In this document: in pieces, positions 16,829 through 26,031 of the stretch
How positions within the stretch are numbered: position 1 is the first letter of the stretch
Layout of the letters: the number at the start of each line of letters is the position of its first letter
Made by a program: the position numbers and the translations under genes
Assembly: GCA_964631835.1 (NCBI GenBank)
Contig: CAZWAD010000006.1
Coordinates: forward strand, 62,001-126,000
Direction of reading: 5' to 3'
Length of the DNA: 64,000 nucleotides
Source: Bog-950 sp964631835
GTDB lineage: Bacteria > Bacteroidota > Bacteroidia > Chitinophagales > LD1
The notes under the pieces: generated by a model
What the model saw: only the letters and a program-made list of their open reading frames with translations
Databases searched by the model: none
Told to the model about the DNA's origin: nothing

Positions 16829-19141
16829 CTACTGCTTAATAAACCTTGCTTTATAAAATCTTTCTGTTGAGCCGGTAAGGGTAACCAGGTAAAAACCTGC
16901 GGGTAGGTTATCTACGTTCTTAGAGAAGGTGTTAGTGCCGCGTATTCCTCCTAAGGTTTCGTCAGCTACCATTTTGCCGTTCATATCGTAAACGTTCAGG
17001 GCTACGCGCTCGTCATTATTTAAGGTAAACTCCAGGGTAAACTGCGAGCCCACAGGGTTGGGGAAAAGCTTTACGGTGTTTGCCGTTATTACTTCTTCCT
17101 CTGCCGCATGAATCACTACTTCTTCTGCCTCATCAGTTTTGGCAGTAAGGTTGGTAATGGTTGCGTTAAGCGTATAGCACGAGGCGCTGGTGGCGCTGTT
17201 TACTCCGTAAACCCGTAAATAGTACGTTGCCGCTTTCGAAGCGTTATATGAAACCTGTTCGTTCGTGGTGCTTCCGTTGGCAGAAGTCACCAACAGGTTT
17301 CCCTTGCTGTCGTACAGTTCCAGGGTATAGTTTGCGGGTAAATCGGTTAAGCTCACAACCAGGTTCTTTTGTGATGTAGTGGTCGAAAATTTAAACCAGT
17401 CCACATCTGTTGAGGTTCCTATTTTGGCATTGATGTTAGTATTCACCGGAATAGTTTTAGCACGGTTGCGGGCTTCGTTAGGCTCGTAAACATCGGTGCA
17501 TGATGGAATACTTTGAGTGGTAAACAAAGTAGAAGGCGACCAGGCGCTGCTCAGCAGCCCGCTGCAATTGCTTTTCACCTGCACTTCATAACCGGTTCCG
17601 GCAGTAAGACCGGTAACGTTGATGCTGGTGTTCAAAGTACTCATGTTGGTCCATATAGTTTGCAGCACTGGTTTAACCCGTACACTGTAATCGAGCACAG
17701 CCGAAGTAGTTGACCAGCTGATGGCAGCGCTGGTTTGAGTAATGTTCGAAGCCGTAACATTGGCAGGCACCGGACAGGAAGGGGCTGTGCCTCCGTAATT
17801 AAAAACACCGCGCACACCGTAGTGGTCGCTGATGTCGAACTTGTTCCACATAGGGTCGGCAACACTGCGATAAGGAGTAACTTCATTGCTGCTGCTACTG
17901 GGGCGCAGGTGCGATTTCATAGCCAGAACATAATCCAGGTGTTCAGGAGCATCACCGGTGCCTTCGAGATAGGTGTTGGTTTGGGTATTCCATGAGGCAT
18001 TAATTCCCCCGATGTAATCGGGCATTACCGCCCCGAAGAAATCGGTCCACAGGCTGTCATACTCCCCCCACTTGTTGGTTAGTTTGTCAATGTTCAAATC
18101 GCCACCGAACAGTACTGCTTCAGCCGTTGAAATATTTTTGGCGGCAATGAAATTCTTCGCCATCTGCAACTGGGCTTTGCGCGTATTTACATCGTCAATA
18201 TCGTTAAACGCATCCATGTGGGTGCCGAAAATGTGGTAGCGCACCCCGAGTTTGTTGAAACGCCCGTACTTGAAGCCTTTATATGCCGTGCAATCTTCCA
18301 TATTGCAGGTGCTTCCGAAAAGATACTGGTCTTCGGTTTCGAGAGGCCAGCGGCTGATAATTAAAACACCACCGTCCTGAATGGGGTCGAGGGAACTGTG
18401 ATTGGGAACATCCACTACCTGGGTTTGATACGGGTACTCTGCCGATAACTGCGCCAGCATATCAGCCCGAACATCATCATCGAGCATTTCCTGAAAAATA
18501 ATGGCATCGTAATTATGCAGCAGGTCATCGTAATAGTTTTTGCGCGTGTCCTGGTCATCGAAAAACAATTCGGAAGGGCGCATGTATGCGTTTTGAGTAA
18601 GCACAGTCAGCTTAAGCGGGTTGGTTACATCGGCCGAAGGAATCGGGAACGGGTCGTTTTCCTGAATAGTGTAAAGCACATCATCGGCACCACCCGTAAA
18701 GTAGAAAGTGTATTTGATAGTCATTGACTTTCCGTTCAATGTAAAATTCTGCGAATGAAAGTTTCTGTCCGTGTACCATGGATGACTGAAACCCGGACCG
18801 GCAGCCGAACACCAGATGTCGCTGCCAATAAGCAAGCCATACAACTTTAATTTCAACTGCACCGTTTCACCACCGGATGTGAGAAACACCGTATGGTAAA
18901 AAGTATTACCGTTGTGAACACCGGTGTTACGGTTGGTCCAAAGCACATTTGTATTTCTGCTCCACGGGGCCAAATTACCGCTCATGCCCCACCACTCACC
19001 GGCAGACATCACATGGTCACCGGTTTGAGTGCAACTTACCCCGAAGTTCAGCGAAGTGTTGTTTTGAAAATATACATACGTAACCTGCCCGAATGTATGA
19101 ATAGCCACAGCTATAAACAGAAGAGTAGAAAACTTTTTCAT
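16829..19141 (-). CDS. T9SS-secreted endonuclease/exonuclease/phosphatase-family protein
   Basis: A 770-residue secreted protein. Order of parts: signal peptide (1-19); a beta-rich region to about 165; an endonuclease/exonuclease/phosphatase domain (about 175-455) with LTQNAYM, the metal-binding Glu in IIFQEM (near 218), GGDLNID (near 348) and the closing SDHYGVRG; an FN3 domain (about 460-545); a pre-peptidase-type beta domain (about 550-655); and a T9SS sorting tail (about 690-770) beginning LFPNPVG and ending RFIKQ. The arrangement is sphingomyelinase C- or nuclease-like, so the substrate may be DNA or phospholipid. The ATG giving MKKFSTLL fits the signal peptide better than an upstream start. 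Confidence 0.88.
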   Translation of the reverse strand: MKKFSTLLFIAVAIHTFGQVTYVYFQNNTSLNFGVSCTQTGDHVMSAGEWWGMSGNLAPWSRNTNVLWTNRNTGVHNGNTFYHTVFLTSGGETVQLKLKLYGLLIGSDIWCSAAGPGFSHPWYTDRNFHSQNFTLNGKSMTIKYTFYFTGGADDVLYTIQENDPFPIPSADVTNPLKLTVLTQNAYMRPSELFFDDQDTRKNYYDDLLHNYDAIIFQEMLDDDVRADMLAQLSAEYPYQTQVVDVPNHSSLDPIQDGGVLIISRWPLETEDQYLFGSTCNMEDCTAYKGFKYGRFNKLGVRYHIFGTHMDAFNDIDDVNTRKAQLQMAKNFIAAKNISTAEAVLFGGDLNIDKLTNKWGEYDSLWTDFFGAVMPDYIGGINASWNTQTNTYLEGTGDAPEHLDYVLAMKSHLRPSSSSNEVTPYRSVADPMWNKFDISDHYGVRGVFNYGGTAPSCPVPANVTASNITQTSAAISWSTTSAVLDYSVRVKPVLQTIWTNMSTLNTSINVTGLTAGTGYEVQVKSNCSGLLSSAWSPSTLFTTQSIPSCTDVYEPNEARNRAKTIPVNTNINAKIGTSTDVDWFKFSTTTSQKNLVVSLTDLPANYTLELYDSKGNLLVTSANGSTTNEQVSYNASKAATYYLRVYGVNSATSASCYTLNATITNLTAKTDEAEEVVIHAAEEEVITANTVKLFPNPVGSQFTLEFTLNNDERVALNVYDMNGKMVADETLGGIRGTNTFSKNVDNLPAGFYLVTLTGSTERFYKARFIKQ

Positions 19142-19356
19142 GCCCGTTGAAATTTCCGGCAAGGATACCACTTATTGTCCGTAACTAGTACTCAAAACAG
19201 TAAAGAAAAACGCAGAGAGTGCCCGTGGGTGTAAAGACCACAGGCAAAAATATATCTCAGCCCTTTTGTGGGGTGGCGCAGTTTTGTTTCTCCTGCCCAT
19301 TTTTAACTTCTGCTTTTGCTCTAACTTTTTAGTTTTACCGCCTCAATTTTAAAAAC

Positions 19357-21229
19357 ATGAAACAAATATTTACGCTCTCCTTCTTTACCTTTCTCTTCAC
19401 ATCCTCTTTTTCCCAAATAACTATGGGCGCTTTTGATATGCCCACAGCAGGGTGGAGGCAACGGGTAGCAAAAGATACTCTTCCGCTTCCGGCAATCAGT
19501 TTTGGCAGCAAAGGCGCCAACCAGGTTTACTATTTCGGCAACCTGGTACCTGTGCTTACAGATACCATTTATTACGATGCGCTTTCACCCGCGCAGGCAG
19601 CGGTGTTTATTGGGGCTGATATTGCAGTTACAAGCGATAGCGTGAATTACTTATATACAAAGACAACAGGTACACAAAAGTTTGATGTTCGCGGAATTGA
19701 AGGCCGGTTAATTCCCGGAGCGAATATTATCAGGGCTCCTTATCAAACACCTTCAGACATTTTTCGTTTTGTTACACAATACGGAACCAATTTTACCGGC
19801 AATGCAGCACTTACAAAAGTAGTTCCGGGAAGTGATGTAGGTCAACCTACGGTAGATTCAGTAAGGTTGACTCTTACTACCACCTACACTGATACTATTG
19901 ATGGTTGGGGGAAAATTACCACCCCAATCGGCTCATATAAGTGCCTTCGGAAGCAGAGAAAGGAGTTTATCCATACTGTAATAGATATCAAGGATGCGCT
20001 GTTTACATTCAATCAATGGAATAATGTTTCAAATACGCGTGATACAACACTCCGGTATACGTATCCAACGCGTGAAACTAAAGGCTCGGTTATAACTTTT
20101 GATTATGATTCATTGGACAATGTTACGGGAGTTACCTGGTCACTTATTCCGCCTGCCATTCCGCAGGCAAGTTTCGATACTACCTACGGGGGTAACGGCT
20201 CGGTGCAGTTTACTGATTTAACCGATGGCTACCCTGACCGCTACCATTGGGATTTTGGTGATGGTGACACTTCCAACCAGCAAAATCCCAACCATGTGTA
20301 CACAGCCAACGGCACTTATTATGTATGCCTTACGGTTTACAATATTGCCGGCAGCAATATGACCTGTGACAGCGTGTATATTACCAATGTGGGTTCTGCT
20401 AACCAGCCACCGGTGGCGGTTGATGATACACTGACTTTACTGCAGGCAACAACTGTTCCAGTTTACCATGTGGCATCAAACGATAGCGACCCTGATGGCG
20501 ATAATATTTGCATGACTGCTGTGTGGGGTTCTCCGTTCGTTGCCGAAGTGATTGGCGGAAGCTGCGATATGATTTCTGTTACTCCCGATTCAACCTTTAC
20601 CGGAACCGACACCGCCTGGTATTCGCTTTGCGATAACGGAACTCCTTCGCTCTGTGATACCGGTATGATTATTTTTACCGTAAATCCTGATGGAAATTTA
20701 CTACCGGTGGCAAGTTTTACTTATACGGCAAACATTTGCCAGGGTGTAATTGCAACAAATACCAGCACTAATACTGATAGTTTAGTGTGGAATTTTCATG
20801 ATAATACAATTGGCGGTTATCCGGATACTACATTTTTCACCCAGACTGCTCAATATGGTGAAGATGGTGGCTCATTTGAAGTTTGTCTAACAGTTTTTAA
20901 TCAATTCGGAGTTGATTCTCAATGTGCTTCTATTAATCTATCTCCATGTTTAGGTATTTCCAAAATCTTTCTTTCCGGCCATTTATCCCAATCCTGCCAA
21001 TAATTACGTAACCATTGACATGAGGAACAATAATGACGAGGTAACACGAAACTATTCGGCAATTGAAATTTATAATTCAGTAGGCCGGAAAGTAAAAGTG
21101 CTTGGAGTGAATACGGGAAGCAGGGTGGTAAACATTCAGCTTTCAGACTTACCAAAGGGCATGTACTCGGCCGCTATTGCAGATATGGAAGGTGTTAAAA
21201 GAACTTTAGGAAGATTTACAAAACAATAA
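19357..21229 (+). pseudogene. T9SS-secreted PKD-domain protein, interrupted by a frameshift near the 3' end
   Basis: The first frame gives a signal peptide, a beta-rich N-terminal domain, a PKD domain at about 290-345 (RYHWDFGDGDTSNQQNPNHVY), a Big/cadherin-like domain (DDTLTLLQATTVPVYHVASN) and a second PKD-like domain. It then ends prematurely at base 21003. In the +1 frame, overlapping bases encode FFPAIYPNPANNYV followed by a complete sorting tail ending GRFTKQ at 21229. One extra base between about 20963 and 20975 explains the break. It could be a sequencing error, a real mutation that prevents T9SS export, or phase-variable slippage. The function of the intact protein is unknown; PKD domains usually bind polysaccharide or protein. 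Confidence 0.8.
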
Positions 21230-21252
21230 CTACCAGACATAGCAGGAAGATT

Positions 21253-21287
21253 AAAAAACTCCCGGATATTACTCCGGGAGTTTTTTG
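21253..21287 (+). terminator. Rho-independent terminator
   Basis: The hairpin arms CTCCCGGA and TCCGGGAG enclose a TATTAC loop and are flanked by an A-run before and a six-T run after. It lies 24 bases after the PKD-domain gene and separates it from the next T9SS cargo gene. Confidence 0.9.
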
Positions 21288-21321
21288 TTGCAAACTGACT
21301 TTCGGCATCAGTTTCATATCC

Positions 21322-21349
21322 GGATGTTAGAGTAATATTTAGTAAACGT
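21322..21349 (+). promoter_or_regulatory. Shared intergenic motif, copy 1
   Basis: The motif GATGTT...TAATATTTAGTAAACGT occurs about 63 bases upstream of the cupredoxin/Calx-beta gene. A near-identical copy (16 of 17 bases in the right half) occurs inverted upstream of another T9SS cargo gene near 53.75 kb. Its centre TTTASTAAA is palindromic, as expected of a dimeric regulator site. No regulator is identified. Confidence 0.4.
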
Positions 21350-21411
21350 CATAGTTTTGAACCAACCATTTGATTTATTTTCACAACTTTGAACTGCTTA
21401 AATCAGGCGCC

Positions 21412-23397
21412 ATGAAAAAGACTTTATCGCTGTTGTACGTTCTGTTTTTTGCTTCACAAAGTTTTGCTACTACCTGGGTGGTTGGTACTGTGGGTTCCAC
21501 CTTCGTTCCCGATTCAATTACGATTACAGAAGGGGATACGGTAAATTTTTTAAACCTTGGTGGCTCACATAATGCCGTAGAGGTAAGCCAGGCAACATGG
21601 AATGTAAATGGCAATACCTCAAACGGTGGCTTTTCGGTTCCGTTTGGTGGCGGAATGCTTACCGGTCTTACTGCCGGAGTATATTATTATGTATGTACAG
21701 TTCATCATGCCTCCGGAATGAAGGGAAGAATTTTTGTTCAACCAGCAGTGGTTAATCCATCGCTGGAGTTTGTCATCACATCTTCATCATACACCGAAAG
21801 CGCGGGAAGTTTTCAACTGGCGGTGTCTATTACAAACCCAAACTCAAATCCCACTTCGGTAGATGTAAATGTTTTAGGCGGAGGAACAGCTACTTCAGGA
21901 ACCGATTATATGTTCGGTTCATCTTTAACCTTAACTTTTCCGGGTAACAGCCCCTTTACCCAGTCAATCACTATCAATATCACGAACGACATTTTGGTGG
22001 AGGGAAATGAATCGTTTACCCTGCGTCTGGCTAACGCCACCAACAATGCCACCATAGGAACTAACGCCCAGCATGTGGTTACTATCCTCGATGACGATAC
22101 GCTGAAGTTCAGTTTCCCAAATCCGTCTCTTACAGTGAATGAAAATGCCGGGTTAGTTGTTATACCGGTTCATTTAAACAGTATCAGTTCAAATTCAACA
22201 GAAGTTACAGTTCATTTGGAATCTGTTGGAACCACAGCCGTCCAGGGAACAGATTTTTATTTTAATGACACAACACTTTTCTGGCCTGCAGGAAGTTTCA
22301 ATACCATTGACGTACCTGTAACCATTTTTGACGATACCACCATAGAAGCAGATGAAACGGTACGGTTAAGTTTAATCAATCCCACTAACGGAGCTTTGCT
22401 GTTTAATGATACTTTCCTCCTTACCATTTTGAATAATGATACTCTGCCGCCTGTGCCTGCAATTATCCGGTTTACTTCAACCACTGCAACTGTTACCGAA
22501 GATGACATAAGTATAGGTGTAATTGTGGAGACCAATAACCCCGGTACGGCAACCACGGCTTTTATAGTTGCGCGCGATAATGTTGCTTCAACCGCATCAA
22601 GTGGTACAGATTTTATTTTTCAAAACTGGCCGGTTAACCACGGACCGGGGCTTAATTATGATACTGTTTATATTCATGTGAAGCAGGATGCTTTGATTGA
22701 GCCAGCAGAAACAGTTGTTCTCCATTTTGCCGGACTTAATAATGCTGTTGTTGGTGCAGATTCTCTTTTTGTTTTAAATATTTTGGATGAAGACACGCTC
22801 ACTGCGTCTTTTCACGGTGCAGGATTTAGTTATATAGAGGCTGATACCCTGGTGGCTATACGGATTACCCTTTCCACCTTTCCTGCTGATACTACTCATG
22901 TGAGTATTGCCCGCGCACCCGGTAATGCAACCAATAACATAGATTTTATTTTCAGCGACACTACCGTTGTTTTTCTTCCGAATGTAGTTGATACTCAAGT
23001 GGTCTGGGTGCAGTTAAAAGACGATACCATTGACGAGCCCAATGAGCAGATCAACTTTAATATTACCCAAGTAACTGCAGGCACAAACATTGCTATTGCG
23101 GCTTATACACTCACTATTATTGATAACGATTCACCTACTGGCATTAGTGAAGTTGATTGGTCAGAAAGGATTAGCACTTATCCTAATCCTGCAAGCGGCA
23201 CTATGTTTATTGAAACCAGGAATAAGGTGGAGGAGGTAACCATCACCGGAATTACAGGAAATGTATGGTTTCGTTGGGAAAATCTTCCGGCCGGGAAAAA
23301 TCAGATTGATATTTCTTCTTTACAGCCCGGCATGTATTTTATCAGTTCAACAGCTAATTCGTTCCGGTTCAGTAAACGATTTATAAAGCAGGATTAA
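21412..23397 (+). CDS. T9SS-secreted protein with type I copper (cupredoxin) and Calx-beta domains
   Basis: A 661-residue secreted protein. A signal peptide (1-19) is followed by a plastocyanin-like domain (about 20-112) with a full type I copper set: His53 (GGSHNAV), Cys95 and His98 (YVCTVHH) and Met103 (SGMKG). Four Calx-beta repeats follow (about 118-580), each closing with a D/N-D/E-D-T strand such as TILDDDT, TILNNDT and NILDEDT; these usually bind Ca2+. The protein ends in a sorting tail with ISTYPNPASG and RFIKQD. The copper domain at the mature N-terminus suggests surface electron transfer or copper binding. The ATG chosen gives the signal peptide MKKTLSLLYV. Confidence 0.88.
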   Translation: MKKTLSLLYVLFFASQSFATTWVVGTVGSTFVPDSITITEGDTVNFLNLGGSHNAVEVSQATWNVNGNTSNGGFSVPFGGGMLTGLTAGVYYYVCTVHHASGMKGRIFVQPAVVNPSLEFVITSSSYTESAGSFQLAVSITNPNSNPTSVDVNVLGGGTATSGTDYMFGSSLTLTFPGNSPFTQSITINITNDILVEGNESFTLRLANATNNATIGTNAQHVVTILDDDTLKFSFPNPSLTVNENAGLVVIPVHLNSISSNSTEVTVHLESVGTTAVQGTDFYFNDTTLFWPAGSFNTIDVPVTIFDDTTIEADETVRLSLINPTNGALLFNDTFLLTILNNDTLPPVPAIIRFTSTTATVTEDDISIGVIVETNNPGTATTAFIVARDNVASTASSGTDFIFQNWPVNHGPGLNYDTVYIHVKQDALIEPAETVVLHFAGLNNAVVGADSLFVLNILDEDTLTASFHGAGFSYIEADTLVAIRITLSTFPADTTHVSIARAPGNATNNIDFIFSDTTVVFLPNVVDTQVVWVQLKDDTIDEPNEQINFNITQVTAGTNIAIAAYTLTIIDNDSPTGISEVDWSERISTYPNPASGTMFIETRNKVEEVTITGITGNVWFRWENLPAGKNQIDISSLQPGMYFISSTANSFRFSKRFIKQD

Positions 23398-23412
23398 ATT
23401 CAGAAAAACAAC

Positions 23413-26022
23413 ATGAAAAAAATTTCATTCTTATTTCCCGTTTTGTTCAGCTCACTTTTATTACATGCCCAGATTCCGGTTATTAAACTTGATACTATAG
23501 CCTCTGGTTTTTCTCGTTCTGTGGATATTAAAAACTGTGGCGATGACCGGCTCTTTATTGTGGAAAAAGCGGGACGTATAAAAATTATGAACAAAACGGG
23601 TGTTGTAAATGCTACTCCTTTTTTAAATATAACATCAAGAATTGTTACCCCTTTGGGCAATGAACAAGGATTGCTTGGTCTTGCCTTTAGCCCTAACTAT
23701 AAACAGGACGGCTTTTTTTATGTCAATTACATTACCGGAACAGGTAATGGTTCAACGCGAATTTCCCGATTTAGTGTAAATCCGACAGATTCAAACCTGG
23801 CTAATCCGAACAGCGAAGTAATCCTGCTCACATTTGCTCAGCCTGCTACAAATCACAATGGAGGAAACATGATGTTTGGCCCAGATGGGTATTTATATGT
23901 TGGTCAGGGTGACGGTGGTAGCGGACATGACCCATGGGGGACCATCGGTAATGGTCAGAATTTGAATACCTACCATGGCAAGATGCTTCGCCTAGATGTG
24001 ACCAATCAAGTGACTTACGAAGTTCCTCTATCCAATCCCTTTGTGGGTGTTCCCAATACAATACCTGAAATATGGTCCTATGGTTTACGCAATCCTTGGC
24101 GTTGCAGCTTCGACCGTATTACCGGAGATATGTGGATTGGCGATGTGGGTCAGAATTATTATGAAGAAATAGACTTTCAGGATGCTACAAGCACTGGTGG
24201 CGAAAATTACGGGTGGAGATGTCGTGAGGGGCTTCAAGCTTGTATTACTTGTAATTTATCATCTTGCACAGGAGTTGGATATACTGACCCGGTTTTTGAT
24301 TATCACCATAACAGTTTTAATAGCTGTTCAGTAACAGGTGGCTATGTTTACCGCGGAGCGCAATTTGCCGCTTTATGGGGAAGATATTTATTCACTGATT
24401 ATTGTAGCGGTAGGTTCTGGAGTGTAAAACAGATTAGTCCAGGTGTTTTCGACCCGGACACGCTTCAAGATTTCGTGAATAACCAGTTCACTTCTTTCGG
24501 AGAAGACAATAATGGTGAAATGTACCTATCCGGTGATGGAAATGGGTTGATTTATCATATTACCGAGTCCTTAGATTGCAATCCTGTTGCTTTCATTTCT
24601 TTTAAAGACACCATCGAAGGCTGCCATCCTATAACCGTTTCGGCTTTGTATGGTGATACGCTCACTTACCAGTGGTACGGTGTAAATGGAGTTATCAACG
24701 GAGAAACTGCTTACCGGTTTACCCCTCAACAAAGCGGCTGGTACAAGGTAAAAGTTTCAAAAACGCTTTACCCAGGTTGCGAGGCTATGAGCGACTCAGT
24801 TTACATTAATATTTATGATACTACTGCCGTTACAGTCACGAATCTTTCTATTGTTACCTGCGTCAACTCCGCCAATCTTAGTCTCAATCCAAATATTTCT
24901 CCCACCGGTGGAATTTTTTCAGGTACAGGAGTTTCGGGTAATAATTTTGTTCCTTCGGCCGGTACAGTTGGTAATAACCCAATAGCTTACCAATATACTA
25001 ATCTACATGGCTGTGTTTCTCGCGCTGGTTTCAATGTAGTTTTGAGTGACACAACAGTTCTTTCTCCAAATTCGACAGATACAGTTGTTTGTATTACCGA
25101 ACCCACTTTTGTACTTACCGGCTATACAAATCCTGTTGGCGGCAGTTTTTCAGGCAATGGTGTAACCGGCAGTTCTTTTAGTCCGTCTGTTGCAGGAGTT
25201 GGTGTAAGTGCAATTACTTACGCTTACACAAACCTGGCAGGTTGTGAATCAATATATAGATTCAATCTTACTGTAGGAAGTGAAACTACTCTCGTAGAAA
25301 ATGTTACGGATAGCTCATATTGCCTTACTGAAACTGCCGTCACATTGGCAGGCTTTGTGAATCCTATAGGCGGAATGTACTCAGGAAATGGGGTTACAGG
25401 GAGTTCATTTAATGCTTCTGTTGCAGGTATAGGAACAAGTCTGATTACCTATACATATTTAAACTTTTCCGGTTGTGAATCACGTGACAGTTTCAACCTG
25501 ATTGTTGGAGATAAAACCATACTAACTCAAAACATAACTGACAGTATTTATTGCAACAACGAAAACCCGATTTCTTTATCCGGTTTTATGGACCCAACGG
25601 GAGGAACATTTACAGGGAATGGAGTTAACGGAAATAATTTCGACCCCACGGCTGCCGTCATTGGGTATAACAAAGTGGTATATGAGTACATAAACAATTT
25701 CGACTGTGAATCTACAGACTCTTTTACTCTAAGAGTAGACAATTGCACCAGTGTTCATGAGGTAATGAATGAAATGCAGTTTAATATTTTCCCGAACCCC
25801 GGCACAGGAGTTTTTAATGTAAGTATGAATGCATATAAAGCTCAAGATGCTGAACTGATTATTTCAGACCTAAGCGGTAAGTCCTGCTTCCGGAAACCCT
25901 TTTCAGTTAACTCAGGTCATCTAAGTATTACAGTTGATTTGTCGGAGTTGCCGAAAGGAGTATATTCTGTACTCTTGAAAACGAAGGACGGAAGTGCGAA
26001 AAGAAGTTTGGTGATTGAATAG
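23413..26022 (+). CDS. T9SS-secreted glucose/sorbosone dehydrogenase-like protein
   Basis: An 869-residue secreted protein. After a signal peptide (1-19), residues about 22-395 form a six-bladed propeller of the PQQ-dependent glucose/sorbosone dehydrogenase (GSDH/YliI) type. Visible segments are GLLGLAFSPNY, NHNGG with the candidate catalytic His147, GPDGYLYVGQGDGG and EIWSYGLRNPWR. An Ig-like segment (about 396-470) is followed by four ~75-residue modules (about 470-770), each with a GG-x-(F/Y)-(S/T)-G-x-G-V core and a conserved Cys. A sorting tail with IFPNPGTG closes it. It probably oxidises extracellular sugars or polyols if PQQ is bound. It lies 15 bases after the cupredoxin gene, a possible electron acceptor; that link is inference. 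Confidence 0.87.
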   Translation: MKKISFLFPVLFSSLLLHAQIPVIKLDTIASGFSRSVDIKNCGDDRLFIVEKAGRIKIMNKTGVVNATPFLNITSRIVTPLGNEQGLLGLAFSPNYKQDGFFYVNYITGTGNGSTRISRFSVNPTDSNLANPNSEVILLTFAQPATNHNGGNMMFGPDGYLYVGQGDGGSGHDPWGTIGNGQNLNTYHGKMLRLDVTNQVTYEVPLSNPFVGVPNTIPEIWSYGLRNPWRCSFDRITGDMWIGDVGQNYYEEIDFQDATSTGGENYGWRCREGLQACITCNLSSCTGVGYTDPVFDYHHNSFNSCSVTGGYVYRGAQFAALWGRYLFTDYCSGRFWSVKQISPGVFDPDTLQDFVNNQFTSFGEDNNGEMYLSGDGNGLIYHITESLDCNPVAFISFKDTIEGCHPITVSALYGDTLTYQWYGVNGVINGETAYRFTPQQSGWYKVKVSKTLYPGCEAMSDSVYINIYDTTAVTVTNLSIVTCVNSANLSLNPNISPTGGIFSGTGVSGNNFVPSAGTVGNNPIAYQYTNLHGCVSRAGFNVVLSDTTVLSPNSTDTVVCITEPTFVLTGYTNPVGGSFSGNGVTGSSFSPSVAGVGVSAITYAYTNLAGCESIYRFNLTVGSETTLVENVTDSSYCLTETAVTLAGFVNPIGGMYSGNGVTGSSFNASVAGIGTSLITYTYLNFSGCESRDSFNLIVGDKTILTQNITDSIYCNNENPISLSGFMDPTGGTFTGNGVNGNNFDPTAAVIGYNKVVYEYINNFDCESTDSFTLRVDNCTSVHEVMNEMQFNIFPNPGTGVFNVSMNAYKAQDAELIISDLSGKSCFRKPFSVNSGHLSITVDLSELPKGVYSVLLKTKDGSAKRSLVIE

Positions 26023-26031
26023 AGTGAAGTT

